A stretch of DNA of 34,101 bases from a virus, in IMG/VR virus record IMGVR_UViG_3300028654_000045, positions 1 through 34,101 of that record. One strand, 5' to 3'. The notes under the pieces were generated by a model, which searched no databases, was not told the DNA's origin, and saw only the letters and a list, made by a program, of their open reading frames with translations. The stretch's first letter is position 1. Every line of letters starts with the position of its first letter. The position numbers and the translations under genes were made by a program. Below are positions 18,207-24,441 of the stretch, in pieces.

Positions 18207-18655
18207 TATTCGCTAATTTTATCCTCAATTATTTTTCCTATTTGCTCAAGAGTTTGAGTATCAAGTTTATCAAAATTAACATTCGTTACATTTTGGATTG
18301 CAATTTCTGGATTATAGAACTTCAGTAGTTTTGAATATTGGTCGGCTGCTTTTAGTTTGGCGAAACTTACTTCTTCTTGACTATACATTATATCTTCGTA
18401 TAGTTGTGAAATCTGTCTTAATTTCAATTTCTTTTCTTCTTCTGTGAAAACCTTCGCTGCATAGTTTTGAGCCTCTGTAATCAAATCCTTGCAAGTTTCT
18501 ATGGCATATCCATATTCAGTATGAATTGTGTCAACAATGTCACTTCGCAATTTACCTTGTAATATCATTTCGGCAATTGCTAAAATCATAAGGTGACGAT
18601 TATATTTTGTCAGATATGATTTCCTATGTCCTTTATTTCGTATTACTGGTAGCAT
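18206..18655 (-). CDS. terS: probable terminase small subunit
   Basis: 149 aa. The N-terminal half has a helix-turn-helix-like layout (HLMILAIAEMILQGKLRSDIVDTIHTEYGYAIETCKDLI) and the second half is helical with a coiled coil (EEEKKLKLRQISQLYEDIMYSQEEVSFAKLKAADQYSKLLKFY), as in oligomeric terminase small subunits that recognise the packaging site. It directly precedes and overlaps terL. The start at 18655 overlaps the end of the upstream membrane protein gene by 23 bases. Confidence 0.75.
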   Translation of the reverse strand: MLPVIRNKGHRKSYLTKYNRHLMILAIAEMILQGKLRSDIVDTIHTEYGYAIETCKDLITEAQNYAAKVFTEEEKKLKLRQISQLYEDIMYSQEEVSFAKLKAADQYSKLLKFYNPEIAIQNVTNVNFDKLDTQTLEQIGKIIEDKISE

Positions 18656-18821
18656 TTTTATAATTTTTAATTAATGTCATTGCAAAGCCTTTCTTTCCTT
18701 TTCCTAATTCACAGATAATTATCCAAAATATCATTATTAGTGTTAATAAATATGCTGGTAAACTAATTATTGTTAGTACTATATTCTTTAGCCATGTGAG
18801 TATTCTAATTATTGTTTTCAT
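18633..18821 (-). CDS. small membrane protein of unknown function
   Basis: 62 aa. A basic start (MKTIIRILTWLKNI) leads into one long or two short hydrophobic segments (about residues 14-40, SLPAYLLTLIMIFWIIICEL), then a Lys-rich tail. It could be a toxin-like, superinfection-exclusion or second holin protein; the sequence does not decide between them. It overlaps the terminase small subunit start by 23 bases and follows the upstream gene after five bases. Confidence 0.5.
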   Translation of the reverse strand: MKTIIRILTWLKNIVLTIISLPAYLLTLIMIFWIIICELGKGKKGFAMTLIKNYKNATSNTK

Positions 18822-18826
18822 ATATT

Positions 18827-19096
18827 TTATTTAAAATAATCTAATTGTCGTTGTTGTAATACTGCTTCAAGTATTGTTGTATATTTTGGTAAATCTCTGA
18901 TTATAATTGCTAAGTCCAAATCACTTTTATTTATTACCATATTAAGTACATCGTTTATTCGAATAACAATTGCATCTTTAATAAAGACAATTCCATTATA
19001 ACTTAGATTTCCTAATGTAAAACCTGTTGTTACACCAGTTGTCATGCCTGTACTTTCACCTGCTATTGTTAGTATCTTCTGTGTTAATTCATTCAT
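18827..19096 (-). CDS. small unknown protein
   Basis: 89 aa, starting at ATG 19096 (MNELTQKILTIAGESTG), one base after the stop of the upstream small gene (TAG-T-ATG). A longer open frame up to 19234 exists, but its extra N-terminus lies across the coding region of that small gene and is not convincing. It contains a Gly/Thr-rich stretch (GESTGMTTGVTTGFTLGNL) and then an Ile/Asp-rich helical part. No family is recognised. Confidence 0.55.
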   Translation of the reverse strand: MNELTQKILTIAGESTGMTTGVTTGFTLGNLSYNGIVFIKDAIVIRINDVLNMVINKSDLDLAIIIRDLPKYTTILEAVLQQRQLDYFK

Positions 19097-19097
19097 A

Positions 19098-19271
19098 CTA
19101 ATTATCTCCAATATTAAAAACATTTGTATTATAAAATTTAGATATATAGGCTTCAACTTCAGTTTCGTTGACTTTACTTTGATATTCTGGTGCAATTGTT
19201 GCCTTTCTTTCTTCACTAAGCAAGTAATTGCCAAATAATATCATATCGTTTATCGTAAATTTTATTTCCAT
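19098..19271 (-). CDS. small unknown protein (57 aa)
   Basis: 57 aa, MEIKFTINDMILFGNYLLSE... ending in FNIGDN, with a stop (TAG) one base before the next ATG. Not in a frame that overlaps other real genes, and its neat junctions on both sides support it as coding. The segment DMILFGNYLLSEERKATI and YISKFYNTNVFN are amphipathic; no family is recognised. An in-frame ATG at 19244 is an alternative start. Confidence 0.6.
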   Translation of the reverse strand: MEIKFTINDMILFGNYLLSEERKATIAPEYQSKVNETEVEAYISKFYNTNVFNIGDN

Positions 19272-19275
19272 AGTA

Positions 19276-19302
19276 ATAAATAGGAAGAATTAAGTTATTT
19301 TC
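19276..19302 (-). promoter_or_regulatory. candidate phage late promoter before the packaging gene group
   Basis: GAA and TATTTAT on the minus strand, 17 bases apart. It lies only four bases before ATG 19271, so if it is a promoter the first translated start may be 19244 or the next gene. Its upstream part (GAAAATAA) matches the portal copy. It would start the block 19271 to terminase. Confidence 0.4.
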
Positions 19303-19837
19303 AAGTTACAATAAATTATTGATTTTAATTCAGGAATACTGATTTTGAACTTATCTGCTATTTGTGATAAACTTTGATGTTTATCATAATATTTTAAACT
19401 ATGCTGATTCTTATGACAACCAATAAAAAAATTCTGAATTTCTATTTGTCGTTTCTTTGGTATTTTTTCTTCTGATATTGGAGGATACATATCCTTACTT
19501 CTTTTTAAGCCACATGTCGGGTCATCCAGCAATCCTTTATACCAATTAAGATTTTCTATTTCATCTGCTTCTTTGCTGGCTCTACGTGCAGCAATTGTTT
19601 TGGTATCTAAATTAGGATTTAACTCTCGTATTGATTTTACATTAAAATGTTTTTTTAATTTTTCATAAAGAATCTGATATGGATAATGGTGATTTTCAGC
19701 TAATTCAACTACTGTTAATCCATTTCCTTTATCAAATTCACTAAGAATTATTTCAAATTCTTCTGGACTTATGTGATTTTCTGTTTCTTGAACATAACTG
19801 CTTTTATGCTCTTTTTGTGCGCCTACTTTTTTTTTTG
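19290..19837 (-). CDS. second part of a multi-HTH DNA-binding protein (reached by -1 frameshift)
   Basis: This frame is open from 19889 to the stop at 19290 but has no ATG; the only common start codon in it is a TTG at 19532, deep inside. It has clear coding character: HISPEEFEIILSEFDKGNGLTVVELAENHHYPYQIL gives an HTH-like unit, and SLSQIADKFKISIPELKSII near the end gives another. A -1 shift at the A10 run (19827-19836) of the upstream gene joins the two parts into a 325-residue protein. It is either a programmed frameshift product or the result of a one-base homopolymer error in the assembly. The function is likely DNA binding or transcription control, by HTH pattern only. Confidence 0.6.
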
Positions 19838-20266
19838 AGTAATCACACCCGTGCGAGATAATCTGGTGTAAATTCCAGAATATATTTGATTATATTCAAT
19901 GCACAGTTGTTTTAGAATTTCGCCATTTTTATATCTTCTGGCTATTTCCTGCACAATTCCTTCGTCAAGAGCATTAGGTCTGGTGTTAGTGGGTGGTAAT
20001 TTTGGTGTTGGTGTTGGTGGTATTGGTTTTGTAACTTCTATTGTAGTAGTTATTTCTTCATCATGAGTATAGTTACCATTTTGGCTTGCAGCACTATCTT
20101 TTGGTATAACTGCTTGACTAACTGACTCCTTATTTGTTGGTTGATAAGAATTTAATTCAGGATAGGTTGGAATTGGTTTTTCTAATACTTGGAGTAATGC
20201 TTCCTGCAATTGCTCTTTGTCTAAGAACCTAATTAATTCTGGTGTAAGATTAAGGCATACTTTCAT
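19823..20266 (-). CDS. first part of a multi-HTH DNA-binding protein
   Basis: 147 aa in frame 0, ending in ITQKKK and TAG. The first about 45 residues (MKVCLNLTPELIRFLDKEQL) form a helical part; a Pro/Thr-rich linker (about 70-95, IPPTPTPKLPPTNT) leads to an HTH-like segment (LDEGIVQEIARRYKNGEILKQLCIEYNQIYSGIYTRLSRTG). The slippery heptamer A AAA AAG sits directly before the stop. The gene follows a small gene after 13 bases. Confidence 0.6.
   Translation of the reverse strand: MKVCLNLTPELIRFLDKEQLQEALLQVLEKPIPTYPELNSYQPTNKESVSQAVIPKDSAASQNGNYTHDEEITTTIEVTKPIPPTPTPKLPPTNTRPNALDEGIVQEIARRYKNGEILKQLCIEYNQIYSGIYTRLSRTGVITQKKK
19826..19836 (-). other. slippery A-run (A AAA AAG) with stop: candidate -1 frameshift site
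   Basis: On the minus strand the codons read CAA AAA AAA AAG TAG, so the heptamer A AAA AAG stands in frame directly before the stop, the same heptamer used in E. coli dnaX. A slip of -1 continues as GTA GGC GCA into the open frame downstream. No strong stimulatory hairpin is seen within about 40 bases downstream. Confidence 0.55.
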
Positions 20267-20279
20267 ATTTTTTTCTTTT

Positions 20280-20456
20280 TTATTCTAAATACTCAGGATT
20301 TTTCGAAAAGTCATTTTGAATTTGATATTTACGTTTTAACTCTCGTATTTCTTTAACTAATTCCAATATCATAGCATCAGTTATTCTTTGTCTATTTTCA
20401 ATCATTTTAAGTCTATTGAACTCTTCTGCTGTTATTGTAAGAACTTCTATTGTCAT
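20280..20456 (-). CDS. small helical protein
   Basis: 58 aa from ATG 20456 (MTIEVLTITAEEFNRLKMIE). The longer frame to 20495 would start inside the terminator hairpin and adds a hydrophobic run, so it is not used. The protein is mostly one amphipathic helix/coiled coil with a basic part (IRELKRKY). No family is recognised. A host-type -7 element, TATCTTTG, ends only five bases before the ATG, which suggests a leaderless message. Confidence 0.5.
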   Translation of the reverse strand: MTIEVLTITAEEFNRLKMIENRQRITDAMILELVKEIRELKRKYQIQNDFSKNPEYLE

Positions 20457-20461
20457 GAGAA

Positions 20462-20469
20462 CAAAGATA
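20462..20469 (-). promoter_or_regulatory. host-type -7 element directly before the 20456 start
   Basis: TATCTTTG on the minus strand fits the Bacteroidota consensus TAnnTTTG. No good TTTG is found 19-21 bases upstream, where the terminator stem lies. If active, transcription would begin at or next to the start codon. Confidence 0.35.
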
Positions 20470-20473
20470 AAAA

Positions 20474-20501
20474 AAAAAGGTGATATTGCTATCACCTTTT
20501 T
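20474..20501 (-). terminator. terminator after the ParB-like gene
   Basis: AAAAAGGTGATA at 20474-20485 pairs with TATCACCTTTTT at 20490-20501 over 12 bp with a 4-base loop, and a T-run follows on the minus strand. It closes the ParB-like transcription unit, whose stop is at 20517, and can work in both directions. Confidence 0.8.
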
Positions 20502-20516
20502 AATTTCATTTTTTAT

Positions 20517-21293
20517 TTACACATAGAGTGCAACTCTGAATGCTTCTTTTCTATTGTAATTGTAAATGTCTTGCAACATTCTCTTATAAAGTGAAACTTT
20601 CGCACATTGAACCATTAAGGTTGGTTGTTTGGCAATCTGCTCAATCATTCTATTATTATCATAATCAGGATTTCTGAGTAATGAAATGATTGTTTTAACG
20701 AATACACCTGAATTATATAACTTGAAGTATGGTTTGAATGCCATAACCTTTGCAGCAATTATATAACCATTGAGTTTGTCTTCCATGCTGATTTCTAATG
20801 TACCATTCTGAAATGATTTAGTCCTACCAGTCTTCTTACCATCAGCATTTTTGATTCTATCTGATTTCTCATTAGCACCATCAAAGGTATTGGTAAGCAT
20901 ATTCTCAGCACTTCCAAGATTAAATTCAGGATATTCTTTCATGAATTCCAAGAGAATCAGATAAGGTTTAATTCCTGCTTTAGCATAACTGATTGCATAG
21001 TCCATCTTACTCCAACACATTTGATGTCCATTGTAACGCTGAACATCTTTCAATCGCAGACCGGGGATGATGATGTATAAAATTTTCAATTTAAGTCTTT
21101 TACATGCCTCAATTCTGTGTTGTCCATCAATAACTTCTATAAACTCATTACAAATAATAAGAGTAAATTCATACTCTTCTGACATAGATTCCATGAGACG
21201 CTTTACATTTATCTCATTTAAGCCACGATTACCTTTAACATACTTGAAGATGTCGTAATCTACAGTTTCTAAAATTACATTAACTTTTTGCAT
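20517..21293 (-). CDS. ParB/Srx-fold nuclease-like protein
   Basis: 258 aa. The N-terminal domain has FIEVIDGQHRIEACKRLKL (about residues 49-67), the DGQHR-type motif of the ParB N-terminal/sulfiredoxin fold, which binds or hydrolyses nucleotides. The rest is helical (RYNGHQMCWSKMDYAISYAKAG, ENMLTNTFDG) and may bind DNA. There is no ParA partner, so plasmid-type partition is unlikely; a role in host takeover or replication is possible. It has its own leader with the TGTAACA-N14-TCGTATAAGTA motif and a terminator behind it. Confidence 0.65.
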   Translation of the reverse strand: MQKVNVILETVDYDIFKYVKGNRGLNEINVKRLMESMSEEYEFTLIICNEFIEVIDGQHRIEACKRLKLKILYIIIPGLRLKDVQRYNGHQMCWSKMDYAISYAKAGIKPYLILLEFMKEYPEFNLGSAENMLTNTFDGANEKSDRIKNADGKKTGRTKSFQNGTLEISMEDKLNGYIIAAKVMAFKPYFKLYNSGVFVKTIISLLRNPDYDNNRMIEQIAKQPTLMVQCAKVSLYKRMLQDIYNYNRKEAFRVALYV

Positions 21294-21333
21294 TTTATTT
21301 AATTTTACGTTTCAGCTTAATTGCTTCAACAAA

Positions 21334-21365
21334 TACTTATACGATAATCATTGGAAAATGTTACA
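21334..21365 (-). promoter_or_regulatory. phage-specific bipartite motif, copy B
   Basis: On the minus strand TGTAACA (21365-21359), 14 bases, then TCGTATAAGTA (21344-21334). It lies 40 bases before the ATG of the ParB-like gene. Two other copies (22812-22843 and 24729-24760) have the same boxes and the same spacing. It looks like a promoter with -35 and -10 boxes, or an operator. Confidence 0.55.
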
Positions 21366-21382
21366 TTTTTTACCGATTATTT

Positions 21383-21532
21383 TTAATCAGCGTCTAAATT
21401 TTTATCTTTCCAGAATAGTCGTTTTATTTTGAGGTCATCTATTTTCTTAACTGCAGCCTCAGATTTATAGAATGGGTCGGTTAGAATTTTCATTTCTTTA
21501 TATAGTTTGGTTTTAATTGCTCGTTTTTTCAT
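21383..21532 (-). CDS. small basic protein
   Basis: 49 aa, MKKRAIKTKLYKEMKIL... ending in FWKDKNLDAD. Its ATG at 21532 overlaps the last 20 bases of the upstream gene in a different frame (a common coupled arrangement). Very basic N-terminal half with an amphipathic helix; possible nucleic-acid binding. No family is recognised. Confidence 0.5.
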   Translation of the reverse strand: MKKRAIKTKLYKEMKILTDPFYKSEAAVKKIDDLKIKRLFWKDKNLDAD

Positions 21533-21836
21533 CGCTTTGTGCTTGGCTGGACAATAAACCATTTTTTATTAATCTTTCTTTTTCCCATAGTGCTTTAATT
21601 TGTTGTTTTTCTTCTAACATAGTTGGAGTATAATCACTACCGTTATTTCTTGCATATCTCATGTGTAATCGATTATCTTGTTTTACTTCAATCAGAACTA
21701 TCAATCCAGATTTGAAGTAAATATTGGCTTCTAATTTATCATTATTTTCACCAAAGTAGTATTCTATCTTATCCGTTGGGAATAGATAAGCAATCTCTCT
21801 TACAAAATCTCTAAATAATGTCGTATTGAATGTCAT
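21513..21836 (-). CDS. unknown protein next to the initiator-like gene
   Basis: 107 aa. It starts one base after the stop of the initiator-like gene at 21838. The core EYYFGENNDKLEANIYFKSGLIVLIEVKQDNRLHMRY is an alternating beta-strand pattern with EVK, faintly like the E-x-K strand of PD-(D/E)XK nucleases, but the first Asp cannot be placed with confidence. The C-terminus is helical and polar. Confidence 0.5.
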   Translation of the reverse strand: MTFNTTLFRDFVREIAYLFPTDKIEYYFGENNDKLEANIYFKSGLIVLIEVKQDNRLHMRYARNNGSDYTPTMLEEKQQIKALWEKERLIKNGLLSSQAQSDEKTSN

Positions 21837-21837
21837 A

Positions 21838-22791
21838 TTATTTTAGTTTTAGTTTATTGATTATTTTTATTGCAGCAGTTTTATAATTTTCTTTTGAGAC
21901 TATATTTGAACTCATGTCATTTATTTTTTCATTTATTTGAATAGTATCAATTTTAATAATTGCTTCTGATAATTGGTCAGTATTCTTTATTTCAAAATTA
22001 TCTCCTAATTTTGACAGGTAGACACAAACCACATATAGACTTTCATATTTTGGAAATGTTATTCTTGGATTACTGACTTTAAATCTAAGGTAGTTGGTTA
22101 TGAGTTTATCCTGTGCGTCACCTTTCACAAAAATTGAAATCAAATTTTGAGTTTCATTTATTGGTAATTGTATGTCAGTAACACCTGCAACATCCTTATG
22201 AGTTAAACCAGTTAATTTGGATTCTGGAAATTTTTCCTCTATATTAAGTACTTCTGTTTTATCTTCTGTTTTATCTTCTCTTTTATCTTCTTTATTCTTC
22301 TTCGTGGTCACTTTAGACACTACTTTAGTATCTAAAAGGACACTACTACTATCCAAAAGGACACTACTACTATCCAAAAGAGTACTATCCTTTTGGCTAC
22401 TATCCAAAAGGACACTACTATCTAAAAGAGTACTATCCAAAAGGACACTACTATCTAAAAGAGTACTATCCAAAAGGACACTACTATCCTTTTTGCTACT
22501 ATCCAAAAGAGTAGTAGTCTTTATGGTAATAATGCGATAATCGCTACTACTCTTTTGGATAGTAATTATTTTTTTATTCTCAAGATAATCCAATGCATTT
22601 TTAATTGCTTTATATTTCATTTTTGTACCTTGTTGCATGTAGTAGTTACTAAAAGCATAGCCATTATCGTGAGATAATAGCCAAGCATATAATTTAAATG
22701 CACCAAGTGGTAATTTAAACATACCGTATTCTCTTTGTGGTAGTCGAACAAAGTTACCTTCTTGTTTCTCCTTATTTAATGTTTGTTTCAT
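21838..22791 (-). CDS. replication-initiator-like winged-helix protein with embedded iterons
   Basis: 317 aa. The N-terminal part (NFVRLPQREYGMFKLPLGAFKLYAWLLSHDNGYAF followed by MKYKAIKNALDYLENKKIITIQ) fits a winged helix of the type found in phage replisome organisers and RepA-like initiators. Residues about 85-155 are a low-complexity repeat of LLDSS/VLLDST units, coded by near-identical DNA repeats. The C-terminal third (LITNYLRFKVSNPRITFPKYESLY) is helical and may bind the helicase loader. Initiator genes that carry the origin inside them are known, for example lambda O. It has its own promoter-like motif. The exact family is not certain. Confidence 0.6.
   Translation of the reverse strand: MKQTLNKEKQEGNFVRLPQREYGMFKLPLGAFKLYAWLLSHDNGYAFSNYYMQQGTKMKYKAIKNALDYLENKKIITIQKSSSDYRIITIKTTTLLDSSKKDSSVLLDSTLLDSSVLLDSTLLDSSVLLDSSQKDSTLLDSSSVLLDSSSVLLDTKVVSKVTTKKNKEDKREDKTEDKTEVLNIEEKFPESKLTGLTHKDVAGVTDIQLPINETQNLISIFVKGDAQDKLITNYLRFKVSNPRITFPKYESLYVVCVYLSKLGDNFEIKNTDQLSEAIIKIDTIQINEKINDMSSNIVSKENYKTAAIKIINKLKLK
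22329..22564. repeat. iteron array with 21-bp inverted repeat, probable replication origin
   Basis: About eleven direct copies of a box close to TATCYAAAAG or its complement-symmetric form TATCCTTTTG lie between 22329 and 22510, 15-21 bases apart. They end in a perfect 21-bp inverted repeat: 22497-22517 and 22544-22564, with a 26-base AT-rich spacer (22518-22543), followed by an AT-rich tract with T7 (about 22565-22580). The array lies inside the initiator-like gene. Dense iterons, a palindrome and an AT-rich tract together match an origin. Confidence 0.65.
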
Positions 22792-22811
22792 ATTACTATT
22801 ACTATTAAACT

Positions 22812-22843
22812 TATTTATACGATGATTATTTAAAATTGTTACA
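22812..22843 (-). promoter_or_regulatory. phage-specific bipartite motif, copy A
   Basis: TGTAACA (22843-22837), 14 bases, TCGTATAAATA (22822-22812), 20 bases before the initiator-like ATG. The first box directly follows the stop of the nuclease-like gene. Same boxes and spacing as copies B and C. Confidence 0.55.
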
Positions 22844-23287
22844 CTATTTCCTTAATTTTTTTAAATGGTCAACAATCTTAGGAACTAATTTCTGACTTAC
22901 AAAATCACCTTTGGTATATTTCAACAACACCTGTGGGTCAAATTGCAGGAATTTTAACAGGTCTTCTTTGGTTATGTCCTTATGATTAATTTGAATCTTA
23001 CCGTTCTCTGGACTGGTATTCTCAAAACAGATTAAATGATAACCTCTATATAAGGTATCCTTTGAACACAGTTTGTTTAATCTGGCAAATAAGTAGTGTG
23101 CTGGTGCTTTTATATTATCCCAACCATACCTCTTTTCTTCAATTAGCATGAATTGACCTGTTTGGAAGTGTGTCCAAATGTAATCAACATCATAGCAATG
23201 ATAACTGAGTTGTGAATCCAACTCCTGTTGCTGGCGAATCCATATGCTGAACTCTGTGCCTCCTTCGTAAATCCTCTGTTTTGTCAT
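22844..23287 (-). CDS. PD-(D/E)XK nuclease-like early protein
   Basis: 147 aa. Residues about 31-55 (CYDVDYIWTHFQTGQFMLIEEKRYG) fit a D-x(n)-E-x-K strand pattern of the restriction-endonuclease fold: Asp in YDVDY, then the E-E-K strand. It could be a recombination nuclease, a Holliday-junction-type resolvase or an anti-host nuclease. It is the first gene of the leftward run, directly under a near-perfect host-type promoter, so it should be expressed first. Family membership needs a profile search. Confidence 0.5.
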   Translation of the reverse strand: MTKQRIYEGGTEFSIWIRQQQELDSQLSYHCYDVDYIWTHFQTGQFMLIEEKRYGWDNIKAPAHYLFARLNKLCSKDTLYRGYHLICFENTSPENGKIQINHKDITKEDLLKFLQFDPQVLLKYTKGDFVSQKLVPKIVDHLKKLRK

Positions 23288-23309
23288 TTTGTCTATTATT
23301 AATTTAGTG

Positions 23310-23340
23310 CAAATATAGTAATTAAAATTATAAATACAAG
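23310..23340 (-). promoter_or_regulatory. host-type promoter, leftward
   Basis: On the minus strand CTTG (23340-23337), 19 bases, TATATTTG (23317-23310). This fits the Bacteroidota vegetative consensus (TTG near -33, TAnnTTTG near -7). The ATG of the first leftward gene is at 23287. It faces away from an equal promoter on the other strand. Confidence 0.8.
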
Positions 23341-23377
23341 ACTTTTGAAAAAAAATTAATATTTTTTGTTATTTATA

Positions 23378-23408
23378 CTTGCAATTTAAAAATAAAGAGT
23401 TATATTTG
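23378..23408 (+). promoter_or_regulatory. host-type promoter, rightward
   Basis: CTTG (23378-23381), 19 bases, TATATTTG (23401-23408), the same boxes and spacing as the leftward one. The ATG of the ribbon-helix-helix gene follows at 23434. Between the two promoters lies an AT-rich stretch (23341-23377) with A and T runs. Confidence 0.8.
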
Positions 23409-23433
23409 TGCTGTTAATTTAAAAAACTAAAAT

Positions 23434-23688
23434 ATGGGAAGAATAAAAATTGGTGGTGAAATACTTAGACAGAGATTAACGGTCACTCTGCCACCACAAC
23501 TTATCAAAGACCTAAGAACCTATGCTGACAAGAAAATTATGTCAATATCTGCACTTGTTGAAACCTACATTAATTTAGGTATTCGTAAGGATTTCACAAA
23601 AGAAATTATTAATGAAGCATTTTCAGAAGAATTCAAAAAGGAAATAATTGATTACGAGAAATTATTAAGCGATGGGAAAAATGAGTGA
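23434..23688 (+). CDS. ribbon-helix-helix DNA-binding protein
   Basis: 84 aa. RLTVTLPPQLIKDLRTYADKKIMSISALVETYIN (residues about 13-47) fits the MetJ/Arc ribbon-helix-helix fold: a beta strand with alternating residues and two helices. The acidic C-terminal tail may bind a partner. As first gene of the rightward block, next to the divergent promoters, it is a good candidate for an autorepressor that acts on both. That role is inferred from position. Confidence 0.7.
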   Translation: MGRIKIGGEILRQRLTVTLPPQLIKDLRTYADKKIMSISALVETYINLGIRKDFTKEIINEAFSEEFKKEIIDYEKLLSDGKNE

Positions 23689-23827
23689 GGCATTCAATGA
23701 AATCCAAGAGGTCAAGTTACAACTTGAAGACTTTAGTGTTGAACAATTGAAGTCATTATTGCCATGTGCCACATGGTATCAAGAGCATGCAGTACGAGAA
23801 CTTATTAATGAAAAGCAATATGATTGA
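23672..23827 (+). CDS. small acidic unknown protein
   Basis: 51 aa from ATG 23672, or 48 aa from ATG 23681 in the same frame (MSEAFNEIQEVKLQ...). It overlaps the end of the ribbon-helix-helix gene and its stop overlaps the start of the next gene (ATGATTGA). Mostly acidic amphipathic helices (LEDFSVEQLKSLLPC). No family is recognised. The overlaps suggest translational coupling. Confidence 0.55.
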   Translation: MGKMSEAFNEIQEVKLQLEDFSVEQLKSLLPCATWYQEHAVRELINEKQYD

Positions 23828-24080
23828 AATTGATGGCGAAAACTGGTATAGTGTATCAGAGGTTAGTAAAATAATTGCGATAAAAAATTGTGGTCGTAAT
23901 AAATTTATGTTACTCCTGCGTCAAGAACATATCTTGCAGGATAATAACTTTCCAAGTCAGTACTATCTCAATATGGGATTGGCAAGAATGAAAGAAGTTG
24001 TAAGGAACGGTTATACTTTTTATACACCAGTATTTTCTACTAAAGGAATTAACTATCTTAAAAACAAATTATTATGTTAA
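23820..24080 (+). CDS. KilAC-like antirepressor-type protein
   Basis: 86 aa from ATG 23820 (MIEIDGENWYSVSEVSK). A longer frame to 23766 overlaps the previous gene and is less likely. NKFMLLLRQEHILQDNNFPSQYYLNMGLARMK and the end YTPVFSTKGINYLKNKL match the layout of the KilAC domain (phage antirepressor C-terminal domain): helix, 'L-x-x-N-N-x-P-x-Q-x-Y' loop, then TPV...KG strand and helix. In temperate phages such proteins relieve repression. Here no integrase is present, so its job may be early regulation. Confidence 0.65.
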   Translation: MIEIDGENWYSVSEVSKIIAIKNCGRNKFMLLLRQEHILQDNNFPSQYYLNMGLARMKEVVRNGYTFYTPVFSTKGINYLKNKLLC

Positions 24081-24439
24081 ATCAAAAAGAATATCAAAAG
24101 GAATATCATCGACAATATCGTCTCTTGCATCAAGAAGAGATTCGTGCATATCAGAAGAACTATAGACTTGAACATCTTGAGTATTATAAAGAAAATCAGA
24201 AGATATACCAGAGTAAATATCGGCAGGAACACCATGAGGAATATCTTATTAAACAACGAATAGCACAAAAGAAGTATAGAGCCAGACATAAAGAAAAGAT
24301 AAAAGCAATAATGCGCGATTATCAGTTAACTCACAAGGAAAGTGTTAATGCATACCAAAAAGCATGGCAAGCTGCCAATCCAGAAAAGTATAGAATTTAT
24401 AGAGATAAAATTAATTACAATAGGAGAAAAAATAAATAA
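24074..24439 (+). CDS. basic Tyr/Lys repeat protein
   Basis: 121 aa made of about eight copies of a 13-14 residue unit near Y-R-x-x-H-x-E-E-I-x-A-Y-Q-K (for example EYHRQYRLLHQEEIRAYQK). Such basic Tyr repeats are found in phage proteins, often linked to HNH or homing proteins, and are thought to bind nucleic acid. There is no nuclease domain here, so the gene may be a remnant or a free-standing DNA-binding piece. It overlaps the previous gene by seven bases. Confidence 0.55.
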   Translation: MLNQKEYQKEYHRQYRLLHQEEIRAYQKNYRLEHLEYYKENQKIYQSKYRQEHHEEYLIKQRIAQKKYRARHKEKIKAIMRDYQLTHKESVNAYQKAWQAANPEKYRIYRDKINYNRRKNK

Positions 24440-24441
24440 CT

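Noticed and set aside
18827-19234. 135-aa version of the gene at 18827
   Set aside because: Its first 46 codons run over the 57-aa gene 19098-19271; ATG 19096 gives a clean one-base junction.
20517-21293. ParB of a plasmid partition system (phage-plasmid)
   Set aside because: No ParA ATPase and no centromere-like repeats next to it; the ParB/Srx fold is common in virulent phages for other uses. A phage-plasmid state is not excluded, however, given the iteron origin.
22217-22540. 107-aa plus-strand frame with LLSKR repeats
   Set aside because: It is the antisense shadow of the DNA repeats in the initiator-like gene; the repeats are better explained as iterons coding LLDSS on the minus strand.
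22329-22564. CRISPR array
   Set aside because: Repeats are only about 10 bases, spacers are short and repetitive themselves, the region is inside an ORF, and no cas gene is present.
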